DNA of 64,000 nt, from the NCBI RefSeq assembly GCF_954871325.1, contig NC_088775.1, positions 52,429,561-52,493,560 of the forward strand, in the 5' to 3' direction. A model generated the notes under the pieces. It worked only from the letters and a program-made list of their open reading frames with translations, was not told where the DNA came from and did not search any database. The position numbers and the translations under genes are program-made. Below are positions 23,188 through 35,965 of the stretch, in pieces. Position 1 is the stretch's first letter. Every line of letters starts with the position of its first letter. Origin of the DNA: Gordionus sp. m RMFG-2023. Lineage: Eukaryota > Nematomorpha > Gordioida > Chordodea > Parachordodidae.

Positions 23188-26100
23188 TGTCGTATTTGTA
23201 AATACGTAAATGTTTTATTTTTTTTTTTAACGCGGAATGCCAATCAACCTAGATTAGATGATATAGATATATGTAAAAGTATTATAATTATTATTTTTTT
23301 TTCATGACCAGTCAAATTCAGTCAATTGACCGGTCAATTGACCTGAGAAGTATTTGACGGTATTTGACTTGTAGTTTCGGGAATTTGTTTGAGTTGTTTT
23401 TGTTTTTTTCTTAGTTTGTGTTTAAGATTTTTTTTTTAGTGTGTAAGTTAGATTCGAATAAAGTTTTAAGAATTTTTTTTAGTGGTGTCTTGTGACGCTG
23501 ATAGTTTCCTAGGAGTTATTCGGTTTAGAAGGTAAAACAAAAAATTTTTAATTATATAATTTTTTTAAGAATTTTTGACTGCGCATTTGTACTACCATTA
23601 TACGATTCTAATAGAGAAGTTTTCATTTTAGGTGCTGTATTAATATTTTCTACAAATATTTAAATTTTTGTAGTTGGTTATTAGTATTAATTAAAAAAAT
23701 TTATGAGCAAATGGTTTATTTTTTTAGGCCTAGTGGGAAGTATAGTTTTGGGGATAAGGTTCTCTTTTATAAGGATTTGGGTTATAAAGTTATGTATAAG
23801 AACTTTAATGAATTGGATTTAGGTAAACAGTTGATTACTGTGGGAATATTAGTAATGATGTATTTATTGATTATTATATTGAAATTGTTGGTAAAAAGGG
23901 GTACTGCGGTACTGGCAGGCATGTATTGCAATTGGAAGAAGGACACTGCGGTGTCAGATGTTTATAAAAAGAAAATGGAGGAAACGTATTTTAATTTAAT
24001 ATCTGATATTTATGGGAAGAAAATAGCAGACTTGGAAAGTAATCTAAAAGATGTTTTAAAGGAAATCAAGGCTGGAAATGTTGGGGAGAGGTCAGATAGG
24101 ATCCTCCTGGAAATGAAAGAAATGAAAGAAGCCATCAATGCGTTGATGAAGGAGAGCAAAGGTCCGGTTAAGAGCCAGGTGAGTGATAGAAATATGAATA
24201 AGAAATTTAATGATTACGAGGAAAATAAAAGATTTGTTGAAATGATCATTTGCCATCGTTGCGGATGGCGAGGACATAAAAGGGATACCTGCGTAGTCCC
24301 AGAGCAAAGGTTTAAAGATGGATTTCCGTTAAAGAGACTTGATATAGGAAATGCCAATGTAAAAATGGTTAGTTTAAATGGGGTCCGATTATGTTTTAAG
24401 TGTAAAAGGCCGGGACATGTAGCTGTGGACTGCATGGAAGTATCACGAAATTCGTGTTGACTATATGATTGCAAGGTGAATCATATAGGAGTTGGGGCTC
24501 CGAGAGTTCGGAAAAATTTGTATAATAAAACATATATTATTAGTCGAAATGAGGGAAATGATAGAAGTAAAATAAGAAATCATTCTCGTAATTTCTCTGA
24601 GAGGGAGGTTAGTCGATTTAGGTGGGAACAATATCCGAGGAATATTGTCCGTTATTCTTTTAGAAGGGATGTTAAGAATTTTATTTGGGAAAGATGTCCC
24701 ACGAATCTTGTTAAAAGAAATGTAAGTGTCAGTGATAAAAATTTAAATTCCGAGTTGAATTTAAGGGGCAATGAGAATGCCAAGGAAATTATTATTTTAG
24801 ATAAAATAAACGTTGAGTTTCCGATTAAAACATATGATATTTTAATGACGGAAAAATTAGATGGACCATGTTTGTGTCCGAGGGTTAGTTTGAGGATTGA
24901 TCATAGGAATATAGAAATGCTATTTGACACCGGGGCTAGTATTTCTCTAATGTCGCAGGAGAATTTTTATAAGTATTGGCCTGGGGGCAAACTGGAAAAA
25001 GAGGCTATGTGTGTCAGGCAGTTTGATGGATCGGAAGTCGCTGTGTTGGGAAAGGCCAAATTGGGGGTTAATCTTAATGATACTATATTTTTCCTTGATT
25101 TATGGGTAGTAAAGGAAAATGTTGAGACTGTTATGGGGTGGGATTGGATTACCAAGCTTGGTCCTCCCAATAATTATTGGAATATTTTTGATACTAGTGA
25201 TAATGTAATAATGGATGTTGGAGAGAGTGAAATTTTGGATAATATTGATAATAAAATTTGTGAAATTTCGGAGGAGATAATGGAGGAATCGAGTAAGTTG
25301 GATCATAATAATGAGGGAAATGAGAAGCAAATTGTGGCCGGGGGAAAAGAGGATTGGAATAAGGTTAATCAAGCTATTCCTATTCTAGTGAGGCAGTATG
25401 GCATTATTTTTGATGAAAAATTAGGTTGTTTAAATGATTATCAAGTTGATGTTCAACTTAGGGAGGGTTTTTCACCGATCTTTTTGGCTTGTCGGCGAGT
25501 TCCTTTCGAATGGAGGAAGGAGATCGATGAGGAATTAGATAGATGGGTGAAGGACGGCATTATTATTCCTGTGGGGTATAGTGAATGGGCAACCCCGTTA
25601 GTGCCAGTTAAAAAGGCAAATGGTAAATTAAGACTTTGTGCGGATTTCAGGGTCACGGTAAATCGATGGGTGGTGGAGGTTAAATATCCATTGCCTAGGA
25701 TTGAGGAGATTTTGGCTCAGTTGAAGGGTGCGAAATATTTTTCCAAGGTGGATTTTTCCTCGGCGTATTTGCAGTTACCTTTGAGAAAGGAAATCCGTAA
25801 ATTATTGACGATAACGACTCCAAAGGGATTGTTTGCGTTTTGTAGATTACCATTTGGGTTGAGTGTATCTGCTCCCATTTTTCAACGGACCATGGCGTCA
25901 GTTTTCCAAGGATTGGAAGGAGTATTTTATTATATGGATGATGTGTTAATTACTGGAGTGACGCCGGAGCAGCATAATCAACGTTTGGAGGAAGTGTTTA
26001 GGAGAATTCGTGATAAAGGCTTGAGAGCTAGTAAGGAGAAAAGTGTTCTGGGGGTAATGGAGGTTGAATATTTGGGTCATCGGATTAATGGAATTGAAGT

Positions 26101-26724
26101 GAAACCTTTGGATAAAAATTTGAAGAATATATCGAACATGAAACGGCCTGACACTAAAAGGCTGAGTTGCAGTCTTTTTTGGGTATGGTCAATTATTACC
26201 ATAGGTTCGTGGAAGATTTTGCAAAGGTGGCGGCGCCGTTATATGATTTATTGAAAAAAGGAATTCATTATGAGTGGAAGGATGTACAGCAGATTGCTTT
26301 TGAAATTTTAAAGGAAAAAATTGGAAAAGAGCCAATTTTGGTGTGTTTTGATAATGAGTTGGAAATTGTTTTGGCGGTGGATGCCTCAAATAAAGGAGTT
26401 GGTGGTGCGTTATTACAGGTAATAGAGGGCTTGGAGAGACCCGTATTGTTTTTCTCGCGTGTTTTTCGTGAGGTGGAAACCAGGTATTCTGTGATTGAAC
26501 AGGAGGCCCTGGCTGTGATTTTCGGGTTGACGAAATGTCGTGAATATTTGATTGGTAAAAAATTTGTAATTTTTACTGATCACAAACCGTTAATTCACTT
26601 ATTTCGGAAAAACAATCGGGAGTTAATGATGTCTCCCCGGTTACAACGTTGGTTGTTGTTTTCACTCTCGAACCACGAGATACTTCCGTTATTAATAACT
26701 AGCGGTCTGATAGGCTTAAGTTAA
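23188..26724 (+). mobile_element. Ty3/gypsy LTR retrotransposon fossil 3 (broken)
   Basis: A gag-like part (about 23.7-24.5 kb) has an N-terminal hydrophobic stretch, a charged middle and two CCHC zinc knuckles (CHRCGWRGHKRDTC and CFKCKRPGHVAVDC). Pol follows: protease (LFDTGASISLM, about 24.93 kb), reverse transcriptase (VDFSSAYLQLPL, LPFGLSVSAPIFQR, YYMDDVLITG, about 25.45-26.1 kb) and RNase H (VDASNKGVGGALLQV, TDHKPLIHLF, to about 26.7 kb). 23188-23482 may be a 5' LTR, since TGGTGTC at 23483 looks like a primer-binding site; with no second LTR this is unproven. Integrase and the 3' LTR are not seen. Long frames survive, so it is younger than fossil 1, but it is broken (a few breaks). Confidence 0.85.
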
Positions 26725-27347
26725 CCCTTCTCCTGGAATATAGGGAAACATCTGTATTGGAACTTTATATGTATAGACATTTTCATCTCATCAAATAATA
26801 ATACATCCATTAGGTATAGCGGAAAAGGGAAATGATAAAAATATTCACATCTTGCCAACTACAATATATTTATGACCATTGTGGTATCAGCAAACTGCTT
26901 ATTATAAGGCCAAATCCCTAATCAAACTAATTAGCCAAGAGCCATAAAACAACTATCTCATGAGTTCTTTTGATTAAACAAAAAAACAGCTTTGAATTAT
27001 TATGTTACAATTTTAAATTATTTAAAGATTCATGGCCGTCACCAGAGGAGAATGTATATTTATAACTTTTTTTTAAAAAATAATTTTTATATGGATTTGA
27101 AATTTTATATCTAAATATGTTATCACATATATAGTTTACATGTTATTTTTAATAACTTTATATAGATTATTAAATTAATAAAAAAGAATAAATATATAAA
27201 AAAATATTTAATTATGTCCACATCTAGTTTACACCTCAAGTTATATATTATTATAAACAAAATACCACTAAAACAAGATTTTATTATTATCTTTTCATCG
27301 CTTTAGTTTCATTTCAATAAATGCCAACATGTGATTATCTTTTATTT
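26725..27347. other. Non-coding stretch
   Basis: AT-rich sequence between gypsy fossil 3 and the LINE at 27365. No gene, RNA or repeat was recognised. The last 17 bases up to 27364 are the left copy of the LINE's target duplication. Confidence 0.35.
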
Positions 27348-27744
27348 ATTTATATTAAACATATCTCTCCCAAAATCCTACCTTCAGCCTCATCGTGGCG
27401 GGGGAGTGGCAAGGTCTTTTGGCGGCTAATGGAGGGCTAAAAGGTTTCCTGTGATCTGGGTCTAGAATAGGATCACCGTCTCCTCGACGGGGTGTAAAAA
27501 CCACTTAAAGAAGTTAATGTCAGGAAGGGCATTCGATTGTAAAAACCTTGCTACAAAATTTCCCTATGGTCACAACAAAGCATGGGCGGGGTACAGCCCA
27601 AGTACCCCGTGGGCCTCCTCATCCGCCTACGACAAAAAGAAGGATGGGAAACCTGGTGGAACAACGATTCATGAAAATGAAACTTATGACGACCATAAAC
27701 GACTTGATAAAAACAGTTTACGGGTGATCGAGTTAGAGTCGCGA

Positions 27745-28946
27745 TATGGAATGTTGGGAATATGACGGGAAGAGCGGGAGAAGTCGTCGATGTATTGATA
27801 GATGTGTGCTGCATACAGGAGACTAGATGGAAAGGAAATGGGACCAGAATGATTGGCAAGACTAGCGAAAAGTATAAATTCTTTTGGCAAGGAGGTAATG
27901 ATGGTAAGGCCGGAGTTGGGGTATAGGTTGCGGAGAAATTGGTAGACAAAGTAATCGAAGTGAGAGCTAGACAACCAGATAATGGTTATCAAGATGATTT
28001 TTGGTAGAAAGCTATATAATATTATCTCGGCATATGTTCCTCAGGTTGGAAGAAGTGAAGAAGAGAAAGATATATATCGAGACTGGCAAATGAAGAGGGG
28101 ATTATCCTGGCTGGTGATCTGAATGGACATGTGGGAGCGAGTAGTGAGGGTTATGAAGGAGTACATGGAGGGTTCAGTTACGGCATGAGAAATTTGAAAG
28201 GAGAGAGGATTTTAGATTTTAGTGATGCTATGGATATGATTGTCTGTAATACAATGTTTAAGAAAGAATCAGAGAAGCTGCTGACTTATAAGTCGGGTAG
28301 TACCAAAAGTGCAGTGGATTACTTGTTATTAAGGAGATGTGATCGATGTATAGTAAAAAATGTGAAAGTGATACTGGGAGAGGAATGTATAAATCAGCAT
28401 CGACTAGTTGTAGGAGATTTCACTCTTAAAGGTGCCAGGGTCACTAAAAGAAAGTTTGTCCCAAGGCTGAAGGTTTGGAAATTGAAGGACGAGAGTGCTA
28501 GACGTCAATTCAATATGGCATTGGCGATTAGGGAGGCGGAGGTGGCACAAGCATCTGGGGTGAATGACAAGTGGGAAGCCATGAAGAAAGCCTGGGTAAT
28601 GAGAACTGAGGAGGTATGTGGATGGACAAAAGGGCCGCCTAGATATAAGGAGACTTGGTGGTGGAACCCGGAGGTAGCGAAAGCCGTGGATGAGAAACGG
28701 AGGTGTTTCAAAGTATGGTATATTAGCAAAGAAAATAGTGATAATGATATTTACAAGATGGCTAAAAGAAATGCTAAGAAATTAATAGTGAAGGCTCAAG
28801 AAGAAAAAAGACACGAGTTTGCTAAAGAAATGGAATGCGCTGATGAAATTGGAAATATGGTTCGAATGGCAAAACAGATGTCAAAAAAGAGGCAGGATGT
28901 GATAGGTGTAGTGTTTGAAAAATGTGGAAGGAAAAATGGCGATTGA
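27745..28946 (+). pseudogene. LINE endonuclease and linker region
   Basis: The exonuclease-endonuclease-phosphatase domain reads VAIWNVGNMTGRAGEVVDVL, then CCIQETRWKG (catalytic Glu), later GDLNGHVG (Asp/Asn pair, about 28.11 kb), VDYLLLRRCD and QHRLVVGDF (His near the C-terminus of the domain). A stop lies at about 27926 and one or more frame changes at about 28.0-28.1 kb, so the N-terminal third is interrupted. The open frame 28131-28946 covers the rest of the endonuclease and a basic, coiled linker leading into the RT. The role of the intact protein would be to nick target DNA for target-primed reverse transcription. Confidence 0.85.
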
Positions 28947-30720
28947 TGGTAGTGGTATTAAGAACACCTGGAAGATTTACATGAAAGGACTTTTAATGAA
29001 GAAAATGAATGGGATAATAATATTAGTTGTGCAAAGGTAGAAGGTCCAGGGTGTAAATTTGGCAAGGACGAGATAAAGAGAGCAGTGAAAAAGATGAAGA
29101 AAGGCAAGGCATCGGGTTTAACGATGGTGGTATCAGAGATGTTTAAAGGTTCTGATGATTTCGGGATTGAATGGTTAATGAATTTAGCAAATCAAATTGT
29201 CACAGAAGGTACTATTCCCGAGGACTGGTGAAGAAGTATAATTATTCCAGTATACAAGGGGAAAGGTGATCCTTTAGATTGCGGGTCTTACAGAGCTATT
29301 AAACTCTTGGAACATGCAATGAAAGTATTTGAGAGAGTGTTAGAGAAGCGGTTAAGGGAACAAATTAAAATTGATGAAATGCAGTTTGGTTTTACATCGG
29401 GAAAAGGCACGACAGATGCAATTTTTGTGGTGAGACAAATTCAGGAGAAGTATCTTGCGAAGGAAAAGAAACTCTATTATGCGTTTGTTGATTTGGAGAA
29501 AGCATTTGATAGGGTGCCGCGTGAGATTACTAGATGGGCCTTGAGAAAATCAGGTGTGGAGGAATGGTTGGTTACCGCAGTGATGGCAATGTATGTTGGA
29601 GCACAAACAGCAGTACGGACGGATTATGGTGATAATGACAGCTTTGAGGTGAAGGTAGGACTTCATCAAGGATCCGTGCTGAGTCCATTATTATTTATTT
29701 TAGTAATGGATGTGGTGGCTAGAGAAATGCGTGAAGGACTTCCTTGGGAGATATTATATGCAGATGACCTTGTATTAATGGCAAACAGTGTGGGAGGATT
29801 GAGGGATAAAGTTAGTAAATGGAAGATGACTATGGAAGCAAAGGGCCTGAAAATGAATGCATCAAAAACAAAGGTAATGATTGGTGGGGAAAATCTAAAG
29901 ATGGAGGAATCCGGTAAGTGGCCTTGTGGTGTATGTGGGAAAGGAGTTGCTAGAAATTCTATCCAATGCACCAGATGCAATGGGTACATAAAAGATGTAG
30001 CGGGAAAAAAAGGCAGTTTGATGTTAGAAAGAATGACCTTTATTTGTAGAACATACATGAAAGGGATACATAATAATGATAACCTAAAAAATGGTGGTCT
30101 AGATATTGGCAATGGGTTAACCCTAGAAAAAGTGGATAAGTTTTGTTATTTAGGTGATATACTAAACGCAGATGGTGGTGTAGATTCTGCCGTTGTTGCA
30201 AGGATCAGACAAGCTTGGAAGAAGTTCAGAGAGATGTCGTCTATTCTTACAAATAAAAAAGTTTCTCTGAAGTTAAAGGGGAAAGTTTACGTAAGCTGTG
30301 TGAGGAGCTGTTTAGTTTAAGGCTAGAAACATGGGCAATGAAAGCGACTCACGAAGCCAAATTAGAAAGAACAGAGATGAGGATGGTTTAGATGGATGTG
30401 TGGGGTATCTCTGAGAGAGAGAAAAACTAGCAAGGAATTGCGAGCAAGATTAGGTATAGAAATGATTAGTATGGTAATGCGACGAAATTGACTATGATGG
30501 TTTGGGCATGTGGAACGTATGACAAGAGATGACTGGGTAAAGAGATGCACAATGATGGAAGTAGGAGGATCAAGACCTAGAGGAAGACCCAAGATGACGT
30601 GGACAAATGTGATAGCGGGGATATGAGAAGCATGAATCTTACAAGTATTGATGCTCAGGACCGTCAAAAATGGAAAAGAAAAATCAGAGGGAAAACTGGC
30701 CTACCCGGGTAAACCTGGAA
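28947..30720 (+). pseudogene. LINE reverse transcriptase and C-terminal region
   Basis: The pre-RT region (DEIKRAVKKMKKGKASG) and the opening IIIPVYKGKGDPLDCGSYR precede the long open frame 29307-30320. A TGA at 29229-29231 replaces an expected codon between EDW and RSIIIP. The RT motifs are MQFGFTSGKGTTDAIF, FVDLEKAFDRV (first Asp), LHQGSVLSPLLF, LYADDLVLM (catalytic Asp pair) and GLKMNASKTKVM. After these comes a Cys-rich motif CGVCGKGVARNSIQCTRC, then a C-terminal region with WMCGVSLRERKTSKELRARL and WFGHVERM, interrupted by stops (30321 onward). Only a few changes separate it from an intact frame, so the copy is young but not active. Confidence 0.9.
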
Positions 30721-30766
30721 ATCGCCATAAAACGGAGAAGAAGAAGAAGATTTATATTAAACATAT

Positions 30767-31650
30767 ATTGTGTTCCCTATCTAGGTTACGCCTTAAATAA
30801 TGGATTATCCTTTTAAAAAACCCATGAAAGAATAAAGATTTTTTTAATTAACACTTTAAATTTTCTATAAGAGCAAGCAAAAAAAAGAAATCAGGAGCAA
30901 AAATTTTATGGAAATCAATATATACATTGTTTTTGGATAAAAATTTGTGCGATATTAAAAACCGTCCTTATGGAAATGATTATAAATACTTTACCTTTCG
31001 ATAAAATTTTCATCCTAATAAAAATAACTTGATTAAACTTACTTTGGATTAGATTTGAGTTTAATAAAATGACGTATGTATTAAATGGTGTACAAGTAAC
31101 TCTAATAGGTTATGCGATTCCTGATGGAATTGGATGATATTCTTAATTTACTAATTAATATAACAGGTTATTTTAAATATTTGATTTATTACCATAATTC
31201 CGACAAAACTGAATCTCCCTATCCCCAACCCCAAAATGGTCGGATCATGGACGTTGTAAATCCCTCTCCCGCCCACTGTTAGTGGAACCCATATGCCTGG
31301 ATCAGAACAAAGCATAGGACTACACAATGGCAGTGGGGCACTCGCCCCAATTAAAATATTTTGCTAAATAGATTTTTATAAGTCGTCGCCTATAGAACAC
31401 AGTATTCTTTATAATAGATAAGAATAAATGATGACAAATCTGAATTAGATTTTTTATTTCAACAAAAAGATTCCACAATCCAGCCAGTCTAAACTCCATG
31501 TGGATGATATTTATAAAAATAAAACGTCAATTTTATTATAATTAAAAATTGCCCTTGATAAATATATTGTCCAAAAAAATCATAGCCTATCAAAATGAAA
31601 AATAACACCGTATAATTTTTATTGCCCTTTTATTTATTTTTTATTGTTGT
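30767..31650. other. Stretch without a gene; one GC-rich patch
   Basis: Mostly AT-rich. At about 31190-31350 there is a GC-richer patch that contains the perfect hairpin TGGGGC-actc-GCCCCA (about 31334-31349). It could be the end of a decayed DNA transposon, since it begins CAGTGGGG like many hAT ends, but no partner end was found. Confidence 0.3.
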
Positions 31651-31656
31651 AAAGAA

Positions 31657-32945
31657 CCCTAACCGTTCAATGAACGAAGTCAGTTTTTTTGAAAAAAATA
31701 ATGATCGTTCTTTATATTTTTGACGAACTTTGAACGTGTTCCTTTTTTTGGACAAACATTCGTTAAATTTTAGAAACCTTATTTTTATTCATTTAATAAA
31801 AAATATTAATCCAAACTTTTTAAGAAAAAAGGGTTATTTTACAATTACCTGTTTCCGTTATCACATTTTAATTTTTTTAACCAACCACTATTTCTGCCCT
31901 ATTATATTAATTTGAATATTATCATTTTATATGAATTAAGATCATGCCCTAAATATAATAAATATATTACAGTAATATCATATATTCAATAAACTAATTC
32001 TATCCTTACCAAATGTATGCGTCCAAAAAGTTATCAGTTTCAAAATCTTCAAGTTCTAATTTAAATAGATATTCGTTGTAATATTTATTGCTTTAAGTAT
32101 CCTGTTAATAATTTATTTTAGATTGTTGTATTTCATATGCTTATTAAATTATTATGACTATTAAAATAACATAAAGTAAAAATCATTATATATAATATAT
32201 ATAGATATAAAATAGAGTTATATCTTTTAAAATTTATTCATTTTTAGTGTGATTATTTGAAATTTCGCTATTATTTTTAAGTTTTTATGTAGGGTTTTAT
32301 ATTATAAAGGTTGAACGCAATTAAAAATATTATATTTTTTATAAATAATTAAATTTTATATTATATATAAAAGTTTTTATAACCAGGGTTGTGTATTTAA
32401 CCGTTCAAATTCAAATAAATGTTTTTAAGGCAATATTAACTTTATTTTGAATATAATAGTAAAATGAATCTAATATTAAAATATTTTTTAAATTCATTGT
32501 CATTCAATAACTAATGTTTGGTTCTCCGTTGCAGAGTCTCTTGTTCTGATTCAAAATCAATATTATAATTTCTTAAAATATTTTCCTATTGCTGAGATAT
32601 TGAATTTCTGATTTAATGACAATATTAACAAAAAATCAACCAATTTTTTCTAAATTTAATTTTTTTTTCTACAGATTTTTAAGAGTATTTCACCGTTCAT
32701 GACTGAATTTGACCGGTTAATAAACCGACTTCGCTGTTTAATTTTAAACATGGCTATGTTAAAAATATGTGATATTTATTTATATTAAATGAAATAAAAA
32801 AAATTATTCATAAAGTTTTGAATGAACTTGAACGCGTTTCTTTTTTGAAGTTGAGCGTATTCTCGATTTTTGCCAATGATCGTTGAACGCGTTCAATTTT
32901 TGCCAATGAACATTGAATGCGAACGCATTCAAATTTTTAGAAATA
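31657..32945 (-). repeat. GAACG-ended repeat, copy 2 (inverted relative to copy 1)
   Basis: Reverse-complement partner of 11975-12965. Its ends carry cgttcaatgaacgaag, gacgaactttgaacgtgttc (left) and gaacttgaacgcgtttc, gttgaacgcgttcaa, gaacattgaatgcgaacgc (right). It is about 300 bp longer than copy 1; extra sequence at about 32395-32700 includes gagtctcttgttctgattc and gaccggttaataaacc, possibly a further small insertion. It is non-coding. Confidence 0.6.
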
Positions 32946-33095
32946 AATACAGCACTATATTTTATACATTTTTCTGAGACATGTTATTAAAATTTTATGT
33001 AAATTTTAAAAATGTTGACCCCTCATGCCCCGCAACCTTGATTCGGGACTAGTGCTGAAAAACAGTGATGTAGAGATGTTATTCAATATTAAAAT

Positions 33096-33411
33096 CAGAG
33101 ACCTGCAGGCTTGGCCCTAAGTCCGGCCTGAGTACAGGAGATCGTATTTTGATTTTATAAATATACCCGGGCCGGACCTAAGATTTTTTTGAAAAAATAA
33201 TAGGCCGGGTAGTAATTTTAAAACTATATAATAAATCACTATTATTAGCTATAAAAATTAAATATATAATATATTTTAAAAAATATGGGCTGGGCCTGAA
33301 ATTTAAAAAAAAAGAAAATCAGAGCCAGGCCAGACTTAAAAATAATAAACCCGGTTCGAACCGAAAAAACTACAGGCCGGGCCGTGCAAATGGTACCTCT
33401 ACAGGTCTCTG
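33096..33411. mobile_element. hAT-type MITE, GGCCGGGC family, 316 bp
   Basis: Ends CAGAGACCTGCAGGC and, reversed, CAGAGACCTGTAGAGG form imperfect inverted repeats. The flanks ATTAAAAT (33088-33095) and AATAAAAT (33412-33419) match at seven of eight positions. Subterminal motifs are ggccgggcc, gccaggcc and gtccggcc. Same family as 53407-53652 and the fragment 42005-42113, and related to 15017-15427. Confidence 0.85.
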
Positions 33412-33419
33412 AATAAAAT

Positions 33420-34131
33420 AATTAGATTTATTAACAATTTTTTTGACTCATATATATCACAAATCTTGTTTCTAAAATATTTCATTACCCCTCAAATTAC
33501 CAAAATATAATGTATGATACTTTATGATATATCTGACCCTCTCCCTTGCCACCACCATCTTCTATGTCTTTAGATTTCTAGCTTTATCGCCCCCACCGGT
33601 AAAACGAGGAAATCTGCCTTACACTGGAAAAAACTCAAGCGACCCCCATGTAGACTAATTTATAATACAACGTATAACTAATGAAAAGATTTATCTTAGT
33701 TAATATTAAATTACTTGATCGGAAATGACATTATTGCAATGGCAACATCTAATCAAATGACTTCCATTATTTGGGGGATCGTCTGCTTTATCCAATAAAA
33801 TATTAAAAAAGCGTATAGAATAACTTTAATGTTCTCCTAAACTATTCATGTCATGTCAATACCGTGAAACTTTTTCCGCGAAAAAAATTCAAAATTATTT
33901 CTATTGAAGCAACACCATCGTATATGATTTTAATTATGAATATTATTTATTACAATTTCTGCCACTTAATTTAATATATTGTTTATTTATAAAATAAATG
34001 AAATTTATTTTTATAGTAAGTATGAATGATAAATAAAAAAATATATAAGAATCATAACTGTACAAGAATTCATTAATGTGTAGCCAACATCAAATCTATT
34101 TTTCGTAATAAAGGCTAGAACAATTTTAAAA
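33420..34131. other. Non-coding stretch with an unassigned coding-like patch
   Basis: The patch at about 33575-33660 has balanced base use and reads FIAPTGKTRKSALHWKK and then LKRPPCRLIYN on the plus strand before a stop. It has no recognised family and no clear splice sites. The rest is AT-rich sequence with nothing recognised. Confidence 0.25.
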
Positions 34132-34136
34132 TATAC

Positions 34137-35737
34137 TGTTGTAATATGTAAATTTACTGAAATATAATCGAGAAAAAAGAAGTAATATTCAAATCGACTG
34201 TTAAACAGAAAAACGAAACGAATTATTATATTGAGTAAAGACGATGTAAATGAATAGGATAGAAAATTATATATAATCGAGGATATTTTAGTTGTTAATA
34301 ATATTTATGAATTTGCGAACATAATTTTTAATCTTTTAATTTTAATTTTTTTATTTATGATTATGTAATTACAATTTATATTAATTAATAAAGTATAAGT
34401 TGTTAATTTATTTATACTATTTATTTGTATTCTCTTTAATTCTCAACTATAAAATTTGTTACCGAAACATTATGTTCTATGGACATAATCAGTCTAATTA
34501 ATTTCATAATTTGACAATGATGTTGGAGAGTGGAGGTGCCAGGGCAATTTCAACAATTCAGTCTAATTAAATCTGAAAAAAAATTCTAAATAAAGGGGGA
34601 AGGGGATGTATGAAATGACTATCGACTGAGTCAAAGAATGAGAGGTATCAATATTAATGGTCGTAATTCGGAAAAGAATAGAATTAGTCGTTTAGCTAAA
34701 AAGAATTAGTCACAAGAGATCGTTATAGGTACAAGTAATCGTTTTATATATTATTAGGTTGTGGATTAAAATCTTCATAAAGATAAACGGCTTTTCGTCA
34801 TTAGAAATTTTAGGCCGCAATCGAGCTCACGTAGAGATCGAATTTGAGATCAAAAGATAAAAGAAATATTTATCATATAAGAGATCTTAAGACGAAGTTG
34901 ATATAGTGACAAGCGACTAGGTAGAACAAGTGGTCAAGACCAAGATGCAATCGTTAATCGTTGACAAATTATCGCCAATTGCTTATCTAAACTTTAGTAT
35001 AGGATACAAAATCGATTATCTTAGAAACAAGAATTCGTAAAAACAATCGTTAATCGCAGATCAAGCATCGTCCATCGTTGACCGAGATAAAGCACATATA
35101 GTTACAAGAGAACGTTAGAAACAAGCAAAAGACTAAAAGAATTTACCAGGAGAATCTAAGACGTAGTATCGATAATCGTTGACTAGCAATCGTGTATCGT
35201 TTAAAAGCATGCGTTAATCAAGTTGTGACTAAGAGCTCATCAATAACAGACTATGACAAGAAATAGAATCTATCGGTGAAGTAAGTGAGCAAAGGAAATA
35301 AAACAGTAATTGGATACATGCACGAATATTGCTATTTCGTAGAATGTGGGGCCTAATCTAAGTGTAAGGGTGTTGTAATATGTAAATTTACTTTGAAATA
35401 AAATCGAGAAAAAAGAAGTAATATTCAAATCGACTGTTAAACAGAAAAAAGAAACGAATTATTATATTGAGTAAAGACGATGTAAATGAATAGGATAGAA
35501 AAGTATATATAATCGAGGATATTTTAGTTGTTAATAATATTTATGAATTTGCGAACATAATTTTTAATCTTTTAATTTTAATTTATATTATTTTAATTTT
35601 TTTTAGTTATAATTATGTAATTACAATTTATATTAATTAATAAAGTATTAGTAGTTAATTTATTTATACTATTTATTTGTATTCTCTTTAATTCTCAACT
35701 ATAACATTTGTTACCGAAACATTATGTTCTATGGACA
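34137..35737 (+). mobile_element. Non-autonomous LTR element (TRIM-like), young
   Basis: Two long direct repeats, 34137-34485 and 35371-35737 (both TGTTGTAATATG...CTATGGACA), enclose about 885 bp without coding sequence. The repeats differ by a few substitutions and small length changes in A/T runs, which suggests a fairly recent insertion. The flanks TATAC and TATTC agree at four of five positions. A short purine run (gtaaggg) precedes the second repeat. The interior is rich in near-repeats of 'aatcgttaatcgttga' and 'ggataagg'-free GA-rich sequence. By design it has no gag or pol, so it would rely on another element for movement. Confidence 0.8.
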
Positions 35738-35965
35738 TATTCAGTATAATTAACGTTTCATTCTATGCCAAAATTGTATAAATAATATATAAAATTAAAA
35801 CCATAAATTTGATCATTTTGAAATTTATATTGGAATAATAGCCCTTCTATCAAACTACTCATGGGTAGCATTATACTTAAAATAATTAAATAAATGCAAC
35901 TAAGTCAAAAATCTAGAAATTAGTTGTTGAGATATTTTGCATACTAAAATAGAAAAAATAGGAAT

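Larger units (their letters stand above)
27365..30749 (+). mobile_element. Near full-length LINE (endonuclease-RT type), 3.4 kb
   Basis: A complete-looking non-LTR element flanked by a perfect 17-bp target duplication (ATTTATATTAAACATAT at 27348-27364 and 30750-30766). It starts with a GC-richer 5' region containing 'aggaagggcattcgattgtaaaaacc', a motif typical of RTE-like LINE leaders. It encodes an apurinic-type endonuclease and then a reverse transcriptase, and it ends in a short (GAA)n tail, 'gagaagaagaagaag'. The intact flanks and long open frames show a recent insertion. Base composition is clearly less AT-rich than the neighbourhood. The clade is probably RTE or a close relative, from remembered motifs. 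Confidence 0.9.

Noticed and set aside
29931-29990. Cys-rich motif CGVCGKGVARNSIQCTRC as a host zinc-finger gene
   Set aside because: It directly follows the RT core in the same open frame and is a known accompaniment of this LINE type.
28131-30320. Long open frames that could be taken for host genes
   Set aside because: They contain endonuclease and reverse-transcriptase motifs and lie between 17-bp target duplications with a (GAA)n tail, so they belong to a LINE.
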